From Gammaproteobacteria bacterium (GTDB lineage Bacteria > Pseudomonadota > Gammaproteobacteria > Steroidobacterales > Steroidobacteraceae), in contig PLAH01000172.1 in NCBI GenBank assembly GCA_003134045.1, positions 1 to 38,092 of the forward strand: 38,092 nucleotides of DNA. Reading direction: 5' to 3'. The first letter of the stretch is position 1, and the number at the start of each line of letters is the position of its first letter. This document shows, piece after piece, positions 16,781 through 24,806 of the stretch. The position numbers and the translations under genes are program-made. The notes under the pieces were generated by a model that ran no database searches, was not told where the DNA came from, and saw only the letters and a list, made by a program, of their open reading frames with translations.

Positions 16781-17496
16781 CCCGAACCAGCTCGCTCGCG
16801 TCGGGACGGATCGTCGTCGTCTCGCCGCACCTGGATGATGCTGTGATGTCGCTGGGCGCGACCATCGCGGGGGCTGTCGCCGCGGGGGCCACCGTCGAGA
16901 TTCTCACGGTCTTCGGTTATCGCCCGGGCTCGCCCGCCCCGGCGGGGCCCTGGGATAGCAGGTCGGGTTATCGCACCGAAGGCGAGGCGGCACTGCATCG
17001 GCGCCGCGAGGATGCCGAGGCCTGCCGCATCCTGGGTGCCGAGCAACGGGTAATGAGCTTCGGCGCCGAGCCCTACGAGCGGGGTGCCGAGCCAGGGCAA
17101 ATCCGCGCCGCCGTCGTTGCGGCGGTCGCGGGGGCGGACTGCGTGCTCATGCCGGGTTTTCCCTTGGTGCATCCCGATCATGACGAACTGACACAGCTCC
17201 TGCTCGGCGCCGGGCTGCCCTGCCGCGTGGGCCTGTATGCCGAGCAGCCGTACCTGTTCTATGAACGAAAAACCCTGCGGCCCGAAATGCGCGCGGCCAC
17301 GCTCGATGAGTCCCTAACGGGCCGACTGCATTGGCTGCGCCTCGGCATGGGCCGTAGCGAGCGGCGCTTGAAAATGCGCGCGATTCGCTGCTACCGATCG
17401 CAGCTGCGGCCGCTGGGATTGTCGCGTATCGGGCTGTATTGGCTGCTGTGGCATGAGGCTCGTCGCGGCGGCGAAGCCGTCGCCTGGCTACCGTGA
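16777..17496 (+). CDS. PIG-L family (LmbE-like) N-deacetylase
   Basis: A 239-residue zinc-dependent deacetylase of the PIG-L/LmbE type, which removes N-acetyl groups from sugars such as GlcNAc conjugates. The metal motif SPHLDDAVMSLG gives His18, Asp20 and Asp21 (PHxDD), and VHPDHDE near 131-137 provides the second conserved histidine motif. The GTG at 16777 overlaps the dioxygenase stop (GTGA); the longer open frame back to 16372 is out-of-frame dioxygenase sequence. There is no signal peptide, so the substrate is a cytoplasmic precursor. The 3' end overlaps the convergent lipoprotein gene by 9 bp. Its presence suggests that the polymer or a precursor carries a free amino sugar. Confidence 0.88.
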   Translation: MTRTSSLASGRIVVVSPHLDDAVMSLGATIAGAVAAGATVEILTVFGYRPGSPAPAGPWDSRSGYRTEGEAALHRRREDAEACRILGAEQRVMSFGAEPYERGAEPGQIRAAVVAAVAGADCVLMPGFPLVHPDHDELTQLLLGAGLPCRVGLYAEQPYLFYERKTLRPEMRAATLDESLTGRLHWLRLGMGRSERRLKMRAIRCYRSQLRPLGLSRIGLYWLLWHEARRGGEAVAWLP

Positions 17497-19080
17497 CGTG
17501 AGCGGCGTCGGGCCGACCTGCAAGTCCACGCGCACCAGGTGAAATCCGTCGAGCGGGGTGCCGGGAGCCGGGAAGCGGGCATTCGCACCGGCCCGTCCAT
17601 CGGAGGAATACACCATCCACAGCGTCCGGCCGTCGCGGCTGGTCCAGGCGTTGACCGGGTGCACTCCGAGGGATTCTCCAGCCCCGGCGCCCAAAGCTCC
17701 CCAGCCGCCCTCGCCCGTGGCGGGATCGATGTTGTGGTAGCTCAGGGTCGTCCAGGGACCCCAGGGATGCGGGGCGCCGTAGAACGAGGTCTGCGCCGCC
17801 AGATCGCCTTGGGCAACACCGATGTAGCGCCGCAGGCCCGCATCGTAGACGGCCTCTTCCAGCGAACTCGACATCTTGCATTGACCTGCACAGCCGGGCT
17901 GTGCCCGATTGCGATCGACGAACACCGGCTGCAGCTTGTCTAAGTCTGCGGTCCAGCGCGGCCTGGATTTTGCGTCCACGCCGGCAAAGTATTCATAGGC
18001 CGATCTGGACAATAGGCGGCGGCGGTCTACGCGGGCCAGATAGGTGCGAGCGACATCCGCTCCGTCCTGCGCGCGGGCATCGGCCGCCGGCGAGGTCCCG
18101 AAGAGATACACGTGGTCATCGGGGGTGCCGCGATTGCCGGGGCCGGCATTGACGAAACCGGAGGGACAGAATAGTGCGTCCGTGCTTAGCGTCTGCGACT
18201 CGGTGCCGCAAAACTTCCAATCGCTCGCTCGCCAGTCCTGTGTGCCGTGCGGCGAGAACAGCATTTCGACGTGATCGGGGCTGCCTGCAATCGGCGCGGC
18301 TTCGCCGGCGCGCGCGTCGCCGGGCCCATAAATGCTCGCGATTGCATAGAAATCCACGCCGATCGCAATCAAGGCCCGTGCCTTGCCGCTGAGGCGCGAG
18401 GGAAAGCGTGCGTTGAGCCCGCCGTAGACATTCGCTACGTCGGAAGCGCCGAGCGGCGGTCGTCCGGTGATGCGGGCGATGCCGAAACTGGTTCGGCCAC
18501 GATGATTGTCCCCGCCGAAGCCGCCGCCGTCGCCGAAGAAAGCGTACACGCTGCCGTCCTCGCCCCAGGTCACGGGCCAAAGATCGCTGCCGTCCGCTGC
18601 CCGATACGCGTGCGCCCAGTCCCAGGTCATCCCCGTGACCAGCGGGCTCGGACAATACGGCGCGTCGCCATTTCGCGCGGCGGGAGGAGTCGACACGCGC
18701 AACTCCACGGACGCGTGCGAATTGCCGGCAACGTCCACCGAGCTTACCCAGTAGCGATAAGCGGCGCCGGCCACGACCGAGGTATCGGCGAACTCACGGC
18801 CGCCCGTGGTGGCCAACGGCTCACCATCGCGAAACACTCGATACGCCGCAGGCGTTGCGCCGCGAGCCGGCGCGCCCCACCGCAATCCGACCACGGCTGC
18901 GGTCGCGCAGTCGGCAGTCGGGGCCTCGGGCGCCTGCAGGGACCCGCGCAGCACCGCGCATCCCTCCAGCACCACGACCGACAGTATCGAGCCCAGGAGC
19001 GCGCCGCGCATGAGCGCTCGCGTAGGCCGCGCGGCGGGCGCAACCACCGCTTCTCGCATCAGGCGGATGGGCCGCTGCAT
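17488..19080 (-). CDS. Lipoprotein with FN3-like domain and DUF4185-like propeller
   Basis: A secreted protein of up to 530 residues. A hydrophobic segment ends in the lipobox VLEGC. An FN3-like module of about 80 residues follows (VGLRWGAPARGATPAAYRVFRDGEPL). The large C-terminal domain has repeated blade-like motifs, for example PVTWGEDGSVYAFFGDGGGFGGDNH, VEMLFSPHGTQDW, YLARVDRRRLL and TLWMVYSSDGR. These resemble DUF4185-type, GH-like five-bladed propellers; the family assignment is by eye. It may bind or cut the polymer. Start options are 19080 (22-bp overlap with the GT4), 19059 (TGATG junction), or 19011, which gives the most compact signal peptide. It is the last gene of its operon. Confidence 0.72.
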   Translation of the reverse strand: MQRPIRLMREAVVAPAARPTRALMRGALLGSILSVVVLEGCAVLRGSLQAPEAPTADCATAAVVGLRWGAPARGATPAAYRVFRDGEPLATTGGREFADTSVVAGAAYRYWVSSVDVAGNSHASVELRVSTPPAARNGDAPYCPSPLVTGMTWDWAHAYRAADGSDLWPVTWGEDGSVYAFFGDGGGFGGDNHRGRTSFGIARITGRPPLGASDVANVYGGLNARFPSRLSGKARALIAIGVDFYAIASIYGPGDARAGEAAPIAGSPDHVEMLFSPHGTQDWRASDWKFCGTESQTLSTDALFCPSGFVNAGPGNRGTPDDHVYLFGTSPAADARAQDGADVARTYLARVDRRRLLSRSAYEYFAGVDAKSRPRWTADLDKLQPVFVDRNRAQPGCAGQCKMSSSLEEAVYDAGLRRYIGVAQGDLAAQTSFYGAPHPWGPWTTLSYHNIDPATGEGGWGALGAGAGESLGVHPVNAWTSRDGRTLWMVYSSDGRAGANARFPAPGTPLDGFHLVRVDLQVGPTPLTSR

Positions 19081-20285
19081 AACTCGCGATACCGGTCAGC
19101 GACGACCCGCAAGTCGTACGGCGTCACTGAGAGCCGCGCCGCGTCGCCGATTTGCGGCCATCGCGAGCGCTGATCGAGGGCCTCGTCCAAGACCGCGAGC
19201 AAGGCCGGGGGATCCTTGGGCGGAAACAAAAACCCGTTCTCGCCGTGCCGGATCAAATCGGGCGCGGCGCCGACCGCGGTGACGACCACCGGCATGGCGC
19301 ACGCCAATGCTTCGACCAAGGCGAGGCTGAAGCCCTCGTACTCGGTGGGGAAGATGAATACATCGGCCGCCTGCAGGTATTCGTAGACCCGCTCGCTCTC
19401 ACCGGCGAATGCGATCGAACCTCCCAGATCCCGCGCACTGACGAACTCCCGAATCTCAGCCTCGCAGTCATCGAAGGATAACTTACCCGAGCCAACGATC
19501 ACCAGGAACACTTCCGGATGCCGCGCCACCAGCTCCGGCCACGCTTCCACCAGCATGGGCAGGCCCTTCGCACGGGACAAGCGGCCGGAGAACACCAGCA
19601 ACGTCCTGTCGGCCGGCAGGCCGTGCTGAATGCGCAGGCGGCGTTTCTCCGATGCCGACACGGGATGAAATTTTTCGGTGTCGACCGCGTTGGGTATTTC
19701 GCGGATACGCTCCGTGGGCACGCCGCGGCTCGCGAGCTGCGCGCGGATCTCAGCCGAGATCGCGATCACGTAATCGGCGCGGCGAATCACGAAGCGGCGT
19801 ATCCGATCGGCGAGCACGCCGATGCCGCGCCCCGCACCGCGCATGGTCTGCAGGCTTTCGGCGGAAACGGCCTCGTGCAATTCGAAAAAAGACTCGGCGC
19901 GCAAGATGCATGTTCTTCCGGTCAGCAGGCACACCGGCACCGCCACCAGCGGAATGATCTTCACACCCGACACCACGATCACGTCGAAGTTGCGCGCGTC
20001 CCGCAGGAGAATGAGGAGCAGGCGCAGCAAGAAACCGAGCAGGGGCACGATGGCTCGCCAGCCCTTGCCCTTGAGGATTCCCGCCGGAGCGATGCGGCGC
20101 ACCCGCACCGGACCTATCATTTCGAAGGGCGGCGCAGGTGGCTCGGATTGCCGGGTGATGACGGTCATCTGCAGTCCGCGGTCGGCGAGGGCCCGCACCA
20201 CGCGCGCCGCGAACAGCTCCTGGCCGCCCACGATGGGCGGATAGAAGGCTTCGGTCAGCCAATAGACGCGCCGCGGTGCATTCAT
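19059..20285 (-). CDS. GT4-type glycosyltransferase
   Basis: A 408-residue GT-B transferase. The ATG at 20285 overlaps the upstream TGA (ATGA) and gives MNAPRRVYWLTEAFYPPIVGGQELFA, the typical Gly-rich acceptor-side loop of GT4 enzymes. The donor domain has FSGRLSRAKGLPMLVEAW, VIVGSGK, and the E-x7-E motif in TEYEGFSLALVEAL. A hydrophobic stretch near 95-125 (AIVPLLGFLLRLLLILL) could bind the membrane. It lies in the six-gene minus-strand operon 25969-17488. Sugar unknown. Confidence 0.9.
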   Translation of the reverse strand: MNAPRRVYWLTEAFYPPIVGGQELFAARVVRALADRGLQMTVITRQSEPPAPPFEMIGPVRVRRIAPAGILKGKGWRAIVPLLGFLLRLLLILLRDARNFDVIVVSGVKIIPLVAVPVCLLTGRTCILRAESFFELHEAVSAESLQTMRGAGRGIGVLADRIRRFVIRRADYVIAISAEIRAQLASRGVPTERIREIPNAVDTEKFHPVSASEKRRLRIQHGLPADRTLLVFSGRLSRAKGLPMLVEAWPELVARHPEVFLVIVGSGKLSFDDCEAEIREFVSARDLGGSIAFAGESERVYEYLQAADVFIFPTEYEGFSLALVEALACAMPVVVTAVGAAPDLIRHGENGFLFPPKDPPALLAVLDEALDQRSRWPQIGDAARLSVTPYDLRVVADRYRELCSGPSA

Positions 20286-21739
20286 GAAATCAGCTTCCTC
20301 ACTACTCGCCATAATTGCGCCGGCGCGAAGATCGAGCGCTTACCGTCGATCAGGGTCTGATCGCCCATGGCGGACAGCGTGTGCAGTCCTTGCGGATAAG
20401 CGCCGCACGGATCCGGATCCACCGTCGCTGCCACCTCCTCGCGAAACACCTCGGGTCCCAGCTCGAGCACGCGGTTGATGATGATGCGCGCACCATAGGT
20501 GCTCGAGCAATCCTGCGCCGGCCGGTACAGCACCCCGCCCACCCGGAATGGCGTGCCGCCGGGACGCGCCGACCTCACGTCGATCTTGACCGGATTGCCG
20601 GGATGCGCCTCCCAAGGGCCCTCCGGGTCCGCCGCGAACCACAGGTGCAGCTCACTGTTGGCACCCTTGTCGGCCACATCGCTCGCCGCCATCCACCAAC
20701 GCCCCTCGTGCTCGAACAGGGATGCATCGGCGAAGCCCCGGCCGGTGACCAGGGTAGCGACCTTTTTCCACCGATCCGAAGAACGGTCGATCTCGAACAT
20801 CGTGATCTCTTGGGCTTCGCTGCTCTCGGGCACACAGTAATGGCGCCCCTCGTGTTCGAACAGGTATGGATAGGACAGATGCACGGGTCGCTCGGGGCCG
20901 ATCGTCACGCGAACGAAGGGGGCTGGGCGCTCGGGATTCAAAGCGACGATGAAGCCACGATTATCGACGTAGCTGTAGTACTCGCAGAGGATGGTGGGAT
21001 TGCCGTCGAGAACGATGCCGAATGGATCTGCGCGAAACTCCGAACGCGGCGTGGGCGGCAGCCAGCGGACCGGCGGCGCACTGTGGTTCAAGAAGTCGGC
21101 GATGGGCTGGTCGACGATGCCGACGTTCCATTGGTCGTGGCGAAACAGCGAGCTTAAGCCCGTGGCAACGATGCGAGCCCCTATGAGTGCCTTGAGACGC
21201 GCCCGATCCGCGGCCGTCGGCCTGCGGCGCACGGGCCGCTCGGCGCGGCGCGTTGGGCCGGATATGCTGCCATTGCGGACCAGCTCACGGCACGCCTGTG
21301 CAGGCGTGCCGAGCAATCGCTCCAATAGCTGCTCACGATTCTCGAGGTGGGACAGCCGCTGCGTGCGCAGATGCACCTCGCGCAGCACCGTCACCATCTC
21401 GGGATCAGCGTGCGCACGCACCAAGAGCGCCGCGGAGGTCGCATGCCCCTCGTAGACCTCCCAGAATGCGCCCGGCTCCCCGCGGTAGTTGATCCAGTCG
21501 CCGAGCAACGGCTGCCACAATCCAAAGCGTGGCAAATCGACGAAGCCGGCCGCGTCCCCTAAGTCGGTGAAGCTCAAGATGAAGTCCAAAGCGGCGGCGC
21601 GCGCTCGCGCCACCGAGTCCGCAACCGGCGTCAAACTCATCTCGAGCCTCGCGCCGTCGACGCGCGCCAGCGCCTCGAGACACCGGCGCTGCCACTTAAG
21701 GGCCGGCGCATCGTCCTGCAGAATGCCGTAGCGAAGCAA
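20282..21739 (-). CDS. GINT1/GH43-like propeller protein with formyltransferase-like N-terminus
   Basis: A 485-residue cytoplasmic-looking protein. The N-terminal ~170 residues contain GDWINYRGEPGAFWEVYEGHATSAALLVR, which resembles the core of formyltransferases (the RG-x-P-x-FW-x-(L/I)Y pattern), though catalytic Asn-His-Asp residues are not evident. From about residue 200 to the end there is a blade-rich domain: EFRADPFGIV, ILCEYYSY, LSYPYLFEHEGRHYCVPESSEAQEI and FADASLFEHEGRWWM. This pattern occurs in GH43-like folds and the GINT1-type glycosyltransferase N-domain. The assignment is by motif recall and moderate. The TTG start at 21739 lies inside a perfect hairpin. Function: probably sugar-related, unproven. 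Confidence 0.65.
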   Translation of the reverse strand: MLRYGILQDDAPALKWQRRCLEALARVDGARLEMSLTPVADSVARARAAALDFILSFTDLGDAAGFVDLPRFGLWQPLLGDWINYRGEPGAFWEVYEGHATSAALLVRAHADPEMVTVLREVHLRTQRLSHLENREQLLERLLGTPAQACRELVRNGSISGPTRRAERPVRRRPTAADRARLKALIGARIVATGLSSLFRHDQWNVGIVDQPIADFLNHSAPPVRWLPPTPRSEFRADPFGIVLDGNPTILCEYYSYVDNRGFIVALNPERPAPFVRVTIGPERPVHLSYPYLFEHEGRHYCVPESSEAQEITMFEIDRSSDRWKKVATLVTGRGFADASLFEHEGRWWMAASDVADKGANSELHLWFAADPEGPWEAHPGNPVKIDVRSARPGGTPFRVGGVLYRPAQDCSSTYGARIIINRVLELGPEVFREEVAATVDPDPCGAYPQGLHTLSAMGDQTLIDGKRSIFAPAQLWRVVRKLIS

Positions 21740-21753
21740 GGGAGCGCTTCGCT
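21730..21753 (-). promoter_or_regulatory. Perfect 8-bp hairpin spanning one gene's stop and the next gene's start
   Basis: AGCGAAGC (21730-21737), loop of 8, GCTTCGCT (21746-21753). On the minus-strand mRNA it contains two bases of the GT4 UAG (21752-21754) and the UUG start (21739-21737) of the next gene. The start has no Shine-Dalgarno; the region before it reads CGCTCCC. Ribosomes finishing the GT4 would open this stem, so it looks like a translational-coupling device. Confidence 0.5.
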
Positions 21754-22864
21754 AGGAGCGACCGAGGCGGTCGAACAGTGCGAGCACCTCCGTCGCGCAC
21801 TTCTCCCAGCCGAAGTCCTCGGCCCGGCGTAAACCGCGGGACACCAAGCGACCGCGCAGTTCGGCGTCGAAAATGACCTTACGCACGCCTGCCGCGATGT
21901 CCTCCACCCGCAGCGGATCGACCAGCACGGCCGCGCCGTCGCACACTTCCGGCGGAGCGCAGGTGTTGGCCGTCACGATGGGACACCCGCAGGCCATCGC
22001 TTCGATCAGCGGGATGCCGAAGCCCTCGTACAGCGAGGGAAACAAGAACAGGTCCGCCAGCGTGTACACCGTCGGCAGATCCGTGTGCAATATCCAACCC
22101 GTGAACAGCACCCGATCGGCCAGCCTAAGTTCACCGATGACCCTCAGCTCTTCTGCGGTGGTAAAGCGTTGCTCGCCCGCGATCACCAGGGTGTGCGGGA
22201 TTTCATCCTTCACCTGGGCAAACGCCCGCAACATGCGGGACACGTTTTTGCGCGACTCGATCTGACCCACCCAGAGAATGAACTTCTCCGGCAGCTTGTA
22301 TTTCTCGCGGGCGGCGCGTAGCCGCACCGGGTCCTCGATGGGTCTGAACAGCGTGGGATCGAAACCGTTGTGGATGGGGACCACCTTGTCGGGCGCCACG
22401 CCCACATGCTCCACCACATCCTTCTTCACCGCATGCGACACGGCGACGAACGCGTCGGCGCGCCGGCAATACAGCGGCACCGCATTCTTGAAATACCACT
22501 GGTCATACAGGCGAAAATGCTCCGGGATCACGAACCATTCGGAACCGTGGAGCACGAACATCCGCTTCGCGCTGCCGAGAAACGGCACCGTGAACTTCGG
22601 ATTGAAAATCAGATCGAGCCGCTTCTTGCGCGCAATCCAGGGAACGGCCACCTGGTCCCACAACACCGTCCCCGGCAGCTTGACCGCAACCTCCTCAACG
22701 TTCGGATAGCCGGCATAGGTACCTACCAGCTTTGGATTCTGGTAGATCAGCACGTATTGATGCTGCGAGCCCATCGACAGCAACAGCGGCAGGAGCTTTT
22801 TGGTGTAAACCTTGACGCCGCCCTCTTGCTGCTCGTAATGCCGCAGCATGATCCCGATTTTCAT
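21752..22864 (-). CDS. GT4-type glycosyltransferase (mannosyltransferase-like subgroup)
   Basis: A 370-residue GT-B enzyme. The ATG at 22864 is chosen because GGGAG lies just upstream; the longer frame to 22927 enters the upstream gene. Features: MKIGIMLRHYEQQEGGVKVYTKKLL, FVAVSHAVKKDV, VPIHNGFDPTLFRPI, ILWVGQIESRKNVSRMLRAF, and the E-x7-E motif in SLYEGFGIPLIEAMACG. The FVAVS-H, NGFD and GxxxxRKN set is common in the WbaZ/MtfB-like mannosyltransferases, so a mannosyl or related transfer is a guess only. It sits 37 bp after asparagine-synthase-like asnB. Confidence 0.9.
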   Translation of the reverse strand: MKIGIMLRHYEQQEGGVKVYTKKLLPLLLSMGSQHQYVLIYQNPKLVGTYAGYPNVEEVAVKLPGTVLWDQVAVPWIARKKRLDLIFNPKFTVPFLGSAKRMFVLHGSEWFVIPEHFRLYDQWYFKNAVPLYCRRADAFVAVSHAVKKDVVEHVGVAPDKVVPIHNGFDPTLFRPIEDPVRLRAAREKYKLPEKFILWVGQIESRKNVSRMLRAFAQVKDEIPHTLVIAGEQRFTTAEELRVIGELRLADRVLFTGWILHTDLPTVYTLADLFLFPSLYEGFGIPLIEAMACGCPIVTANTCAPPEVCDGAAVLVDPLRVEDIAAGVRKVIFDAELRGRLVSRGLRRAEDFGWEKCATEVLALFDRLGRS

Positions 22865-22901
22865 CGATTCTCCCTTGCCTGATACGCACGCCGCCGCGCT
22901 T

Positions 22902-24806
22902 CTAGGCCACAGCGCGCTGCGATTCACCCAAGATGGTCATGCGATACCACGCCTCGGTGTTGATGAGCAGCCACAGACGATTACCGTGATCTTCATGGCC
23001 GGCCAGGTGGGAGGCCAGCAGCGCCTCGAGCGGCTTGCGCTCGAAGATTCCGGCCCGCACGAGTTCAGAATCGCGCAGGTACCGGTCGTACAGCGAGCGA
23101 TATTCATTGCGCAGGATGTACGGCAGCGCAGAGGAGAAGCCCTGCTTGGGCCGGTTCAAGATCTCAGGAGTGAGGTAGCGGGCCGCGAGTTTGCGCTGGA
23201 TGTAGCGCAAGGTTCTGCCGCGCACCTTGAGCGATGAAGGCAGTTTCGCGGTGAACTCCGCCAGTCGATGATCCATGAAGGGACTTCGTGCCTCGACGCC
23301 GTGCGCCATGCTCATGCGGTCGGAGATCATCACCGGGTGATCGGGCAGGCGCACCTTGCTGTCCGCGTACAGCATGCGGTCCACCGGATCGCCCGATAGC
23401 GCGTCGTAAGGCACTTTCAAAACGCCCTCGGGATCGAAGTCGCCGAGCTCCGCCCGGGTTCGCGCGGACAGGAGGCTGTCGCGCATCGCCTTGTCGAAGT
23501 AGAAATAGGACAGGCTGGCGGCATAGCGCTCGCCCCCCGACAGGAAGGACAAACGATGCAGCCAACGCATCTGATTGCCCTTGCTCTTGTACCATCCGGA
23601 AGCCGGCACCAAGGACAGGGCCGGTCCCAGCACATGATTGCGCAGCGCCGCGGGAATTCGGCCGTAGTGCCCCGCATACAGATTGCCGTAGTAGCGGTCG
23701 TAACCGCCGAACAGTTCGTCGCCGCCATCGCCGCCGATCACCACCTTTACGGTCTGGCGGGCGAATCGCGATACGTGATACGCGCACAGGGACAAGGGGT
23801 CCGACGGCTCATCCAGATGATAGATGAGATCGGGCAGGATCTCGGTGAGGCTCGGATTGATGGTGAGCTCGTGATGTTCCGTGCCGTACATCTTGGCCAC
23901 GGCCCGCGCATAGGGTGCCTCATCGAAGCGTTGATACGGCAGCCCGATGGTAAAGGTCGGGAGGTTCTGCACCCCGACCCGCTTCGACAGCATCGCCACC
24001 AACAGGCTCGAATCGAGTCCGCCACTCAAGAACGCACCGACGCGCACATCGCTCACCATGTGAAGGCGCAACGACTCGACGATGCGCGCATCGAGTTCGT
24101 CGATCAGATCCTCCTCCGATCCTTGGACCTTCGGCCCGAAACTCAAGTCCCAATAGGGCTCGATACTTGGCCGGCCGCCGCGCTCCATCGTCAGCTTGTG
24201 CCCCGGCGGCAGCTTGTGCACGTCCTTGTACATGGTGAGCGGGGGCCCGATCAGACGCAATGCCAGATACTGCTCCAGCGCCTTGACGTTCATCACTCGA
24301 AGCTTCGGATCGAGCGCCAGCAGCGATTTGATCTCCGACCCGAAGGCGAAGCGGTCCTTCTGATCGATGTAGAAGAATGGTTTCTGTCCTAGATGGTCGC
24401 GCGCCGCGAGCATCCGCTGCTCGCGCGAGTCCCACAATGCGAAGGCGAACATGCCTCGCAACCGGTCGAGCAACTTGTCGCCGTAGCGCTCGTACAGGCC
24501 GATGATGACCTCGCAGTCGCTGTGGGTGACGAATTGGTGGCCGTCGGCGATCAACTCCGCCCGCAGCTCCTGGTAATTGTAGATCTCGCCGTTGCACACC
24601 AGCCAGAGTGTCTTCTCGACGTTGTGCAGCGGCTGACGGCCGCCGTGCAGATCGATGATGGACAGTCGGCGGTGGCCCAGGATCGCGCGCCCGTCGGCAA
24701 AAATGCCTTCGCCATCGGGGCCTCGATGCGTCAAGGCGGCCAGCATCCTGCGCATGTCCGCCCCCGATGGATCAACCGTTCCGACAATGCCGGCAATGCC
24801 GCACAT
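22902..24806 (-). CDS. asnB: Asparagine synthase-like glutamine amidotransferase
   Basis: A 634-residue AsnB-type enzyme with full two-domain architecture. Cys2 (MCGIAGIVG) is the glutaminase nucleophile, with THRGPDGEG and CNGEIYNY (about 71-78) in the class-II amidotransferase domain. The synthetase domain carries the ATP-pyrophosphatase motif SGGLDSS at 261-267 and GGDGGDELFGGYDRYY further on. Residues up to the end are family-like (RSPFMDHRLAEF, KQGFSSALPYILR). Besides making asparagine, relatives in polysaccharide clusters convert uronic-acid carboxyls to amides; the context here favours a cluster-specific role but the sequence does not settle it. TAATG overlap (1 bp) with the upstream GT4 stop. 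Confidence 0.93.
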   Translation of the reverse strand: MCGIAGIVGTVDPSGADMRRMLAALTHRGPDGEGIFADGRAILGHRRLSIIDLHGGRQPLHNVEKTLWLVCNGEIYNYQELRAELIADGHQFVTHSDCEVIIGLYERYGDKLLDRLRGMFAFALWDSREQRMLAARDHLGQKPFFYIDQKDRFAFGSEIKSLLALDPKLRVMNVKALEQYLALRLIGPPLTMYKDVHKLPPGHKLTMERGGRPSIEPYWDLSFGPKVQGSEEDLIDELDARIVESLRLHMVSDVRVGAFLSGGLDSSLLVAMLSKRVGVQNLPTFTIGLPYQRFDEAPYARAVAKMYGTEHHELTINPSLTEILPDLIYHLDEPSDPLSLCAYHVSRFARQTVKVVIGGDGGDELFGGYDRYYGNLYAGHYGRIPAALRNHVLGPALSLVPASGWYKSKGNQMRWLHRLSFLSGGERYAASLSYFYFDKAMRDSLLSARTRAELGDFDPEGVLKVPYDALSGDPVDRMLYADSKVRLPDHPVMISDRMSMAHGVEARSPFMDHRLAEFTAKLPSSLKVRGRTLRYIQRKLAARYLTPEILNRPKQGFSSALPYILRNEYRSLYDRYLRDSELVRAGIFERKPLEALLASHLAGHEDHGNRLWLLINTEAWYRMTILGESQRAVA

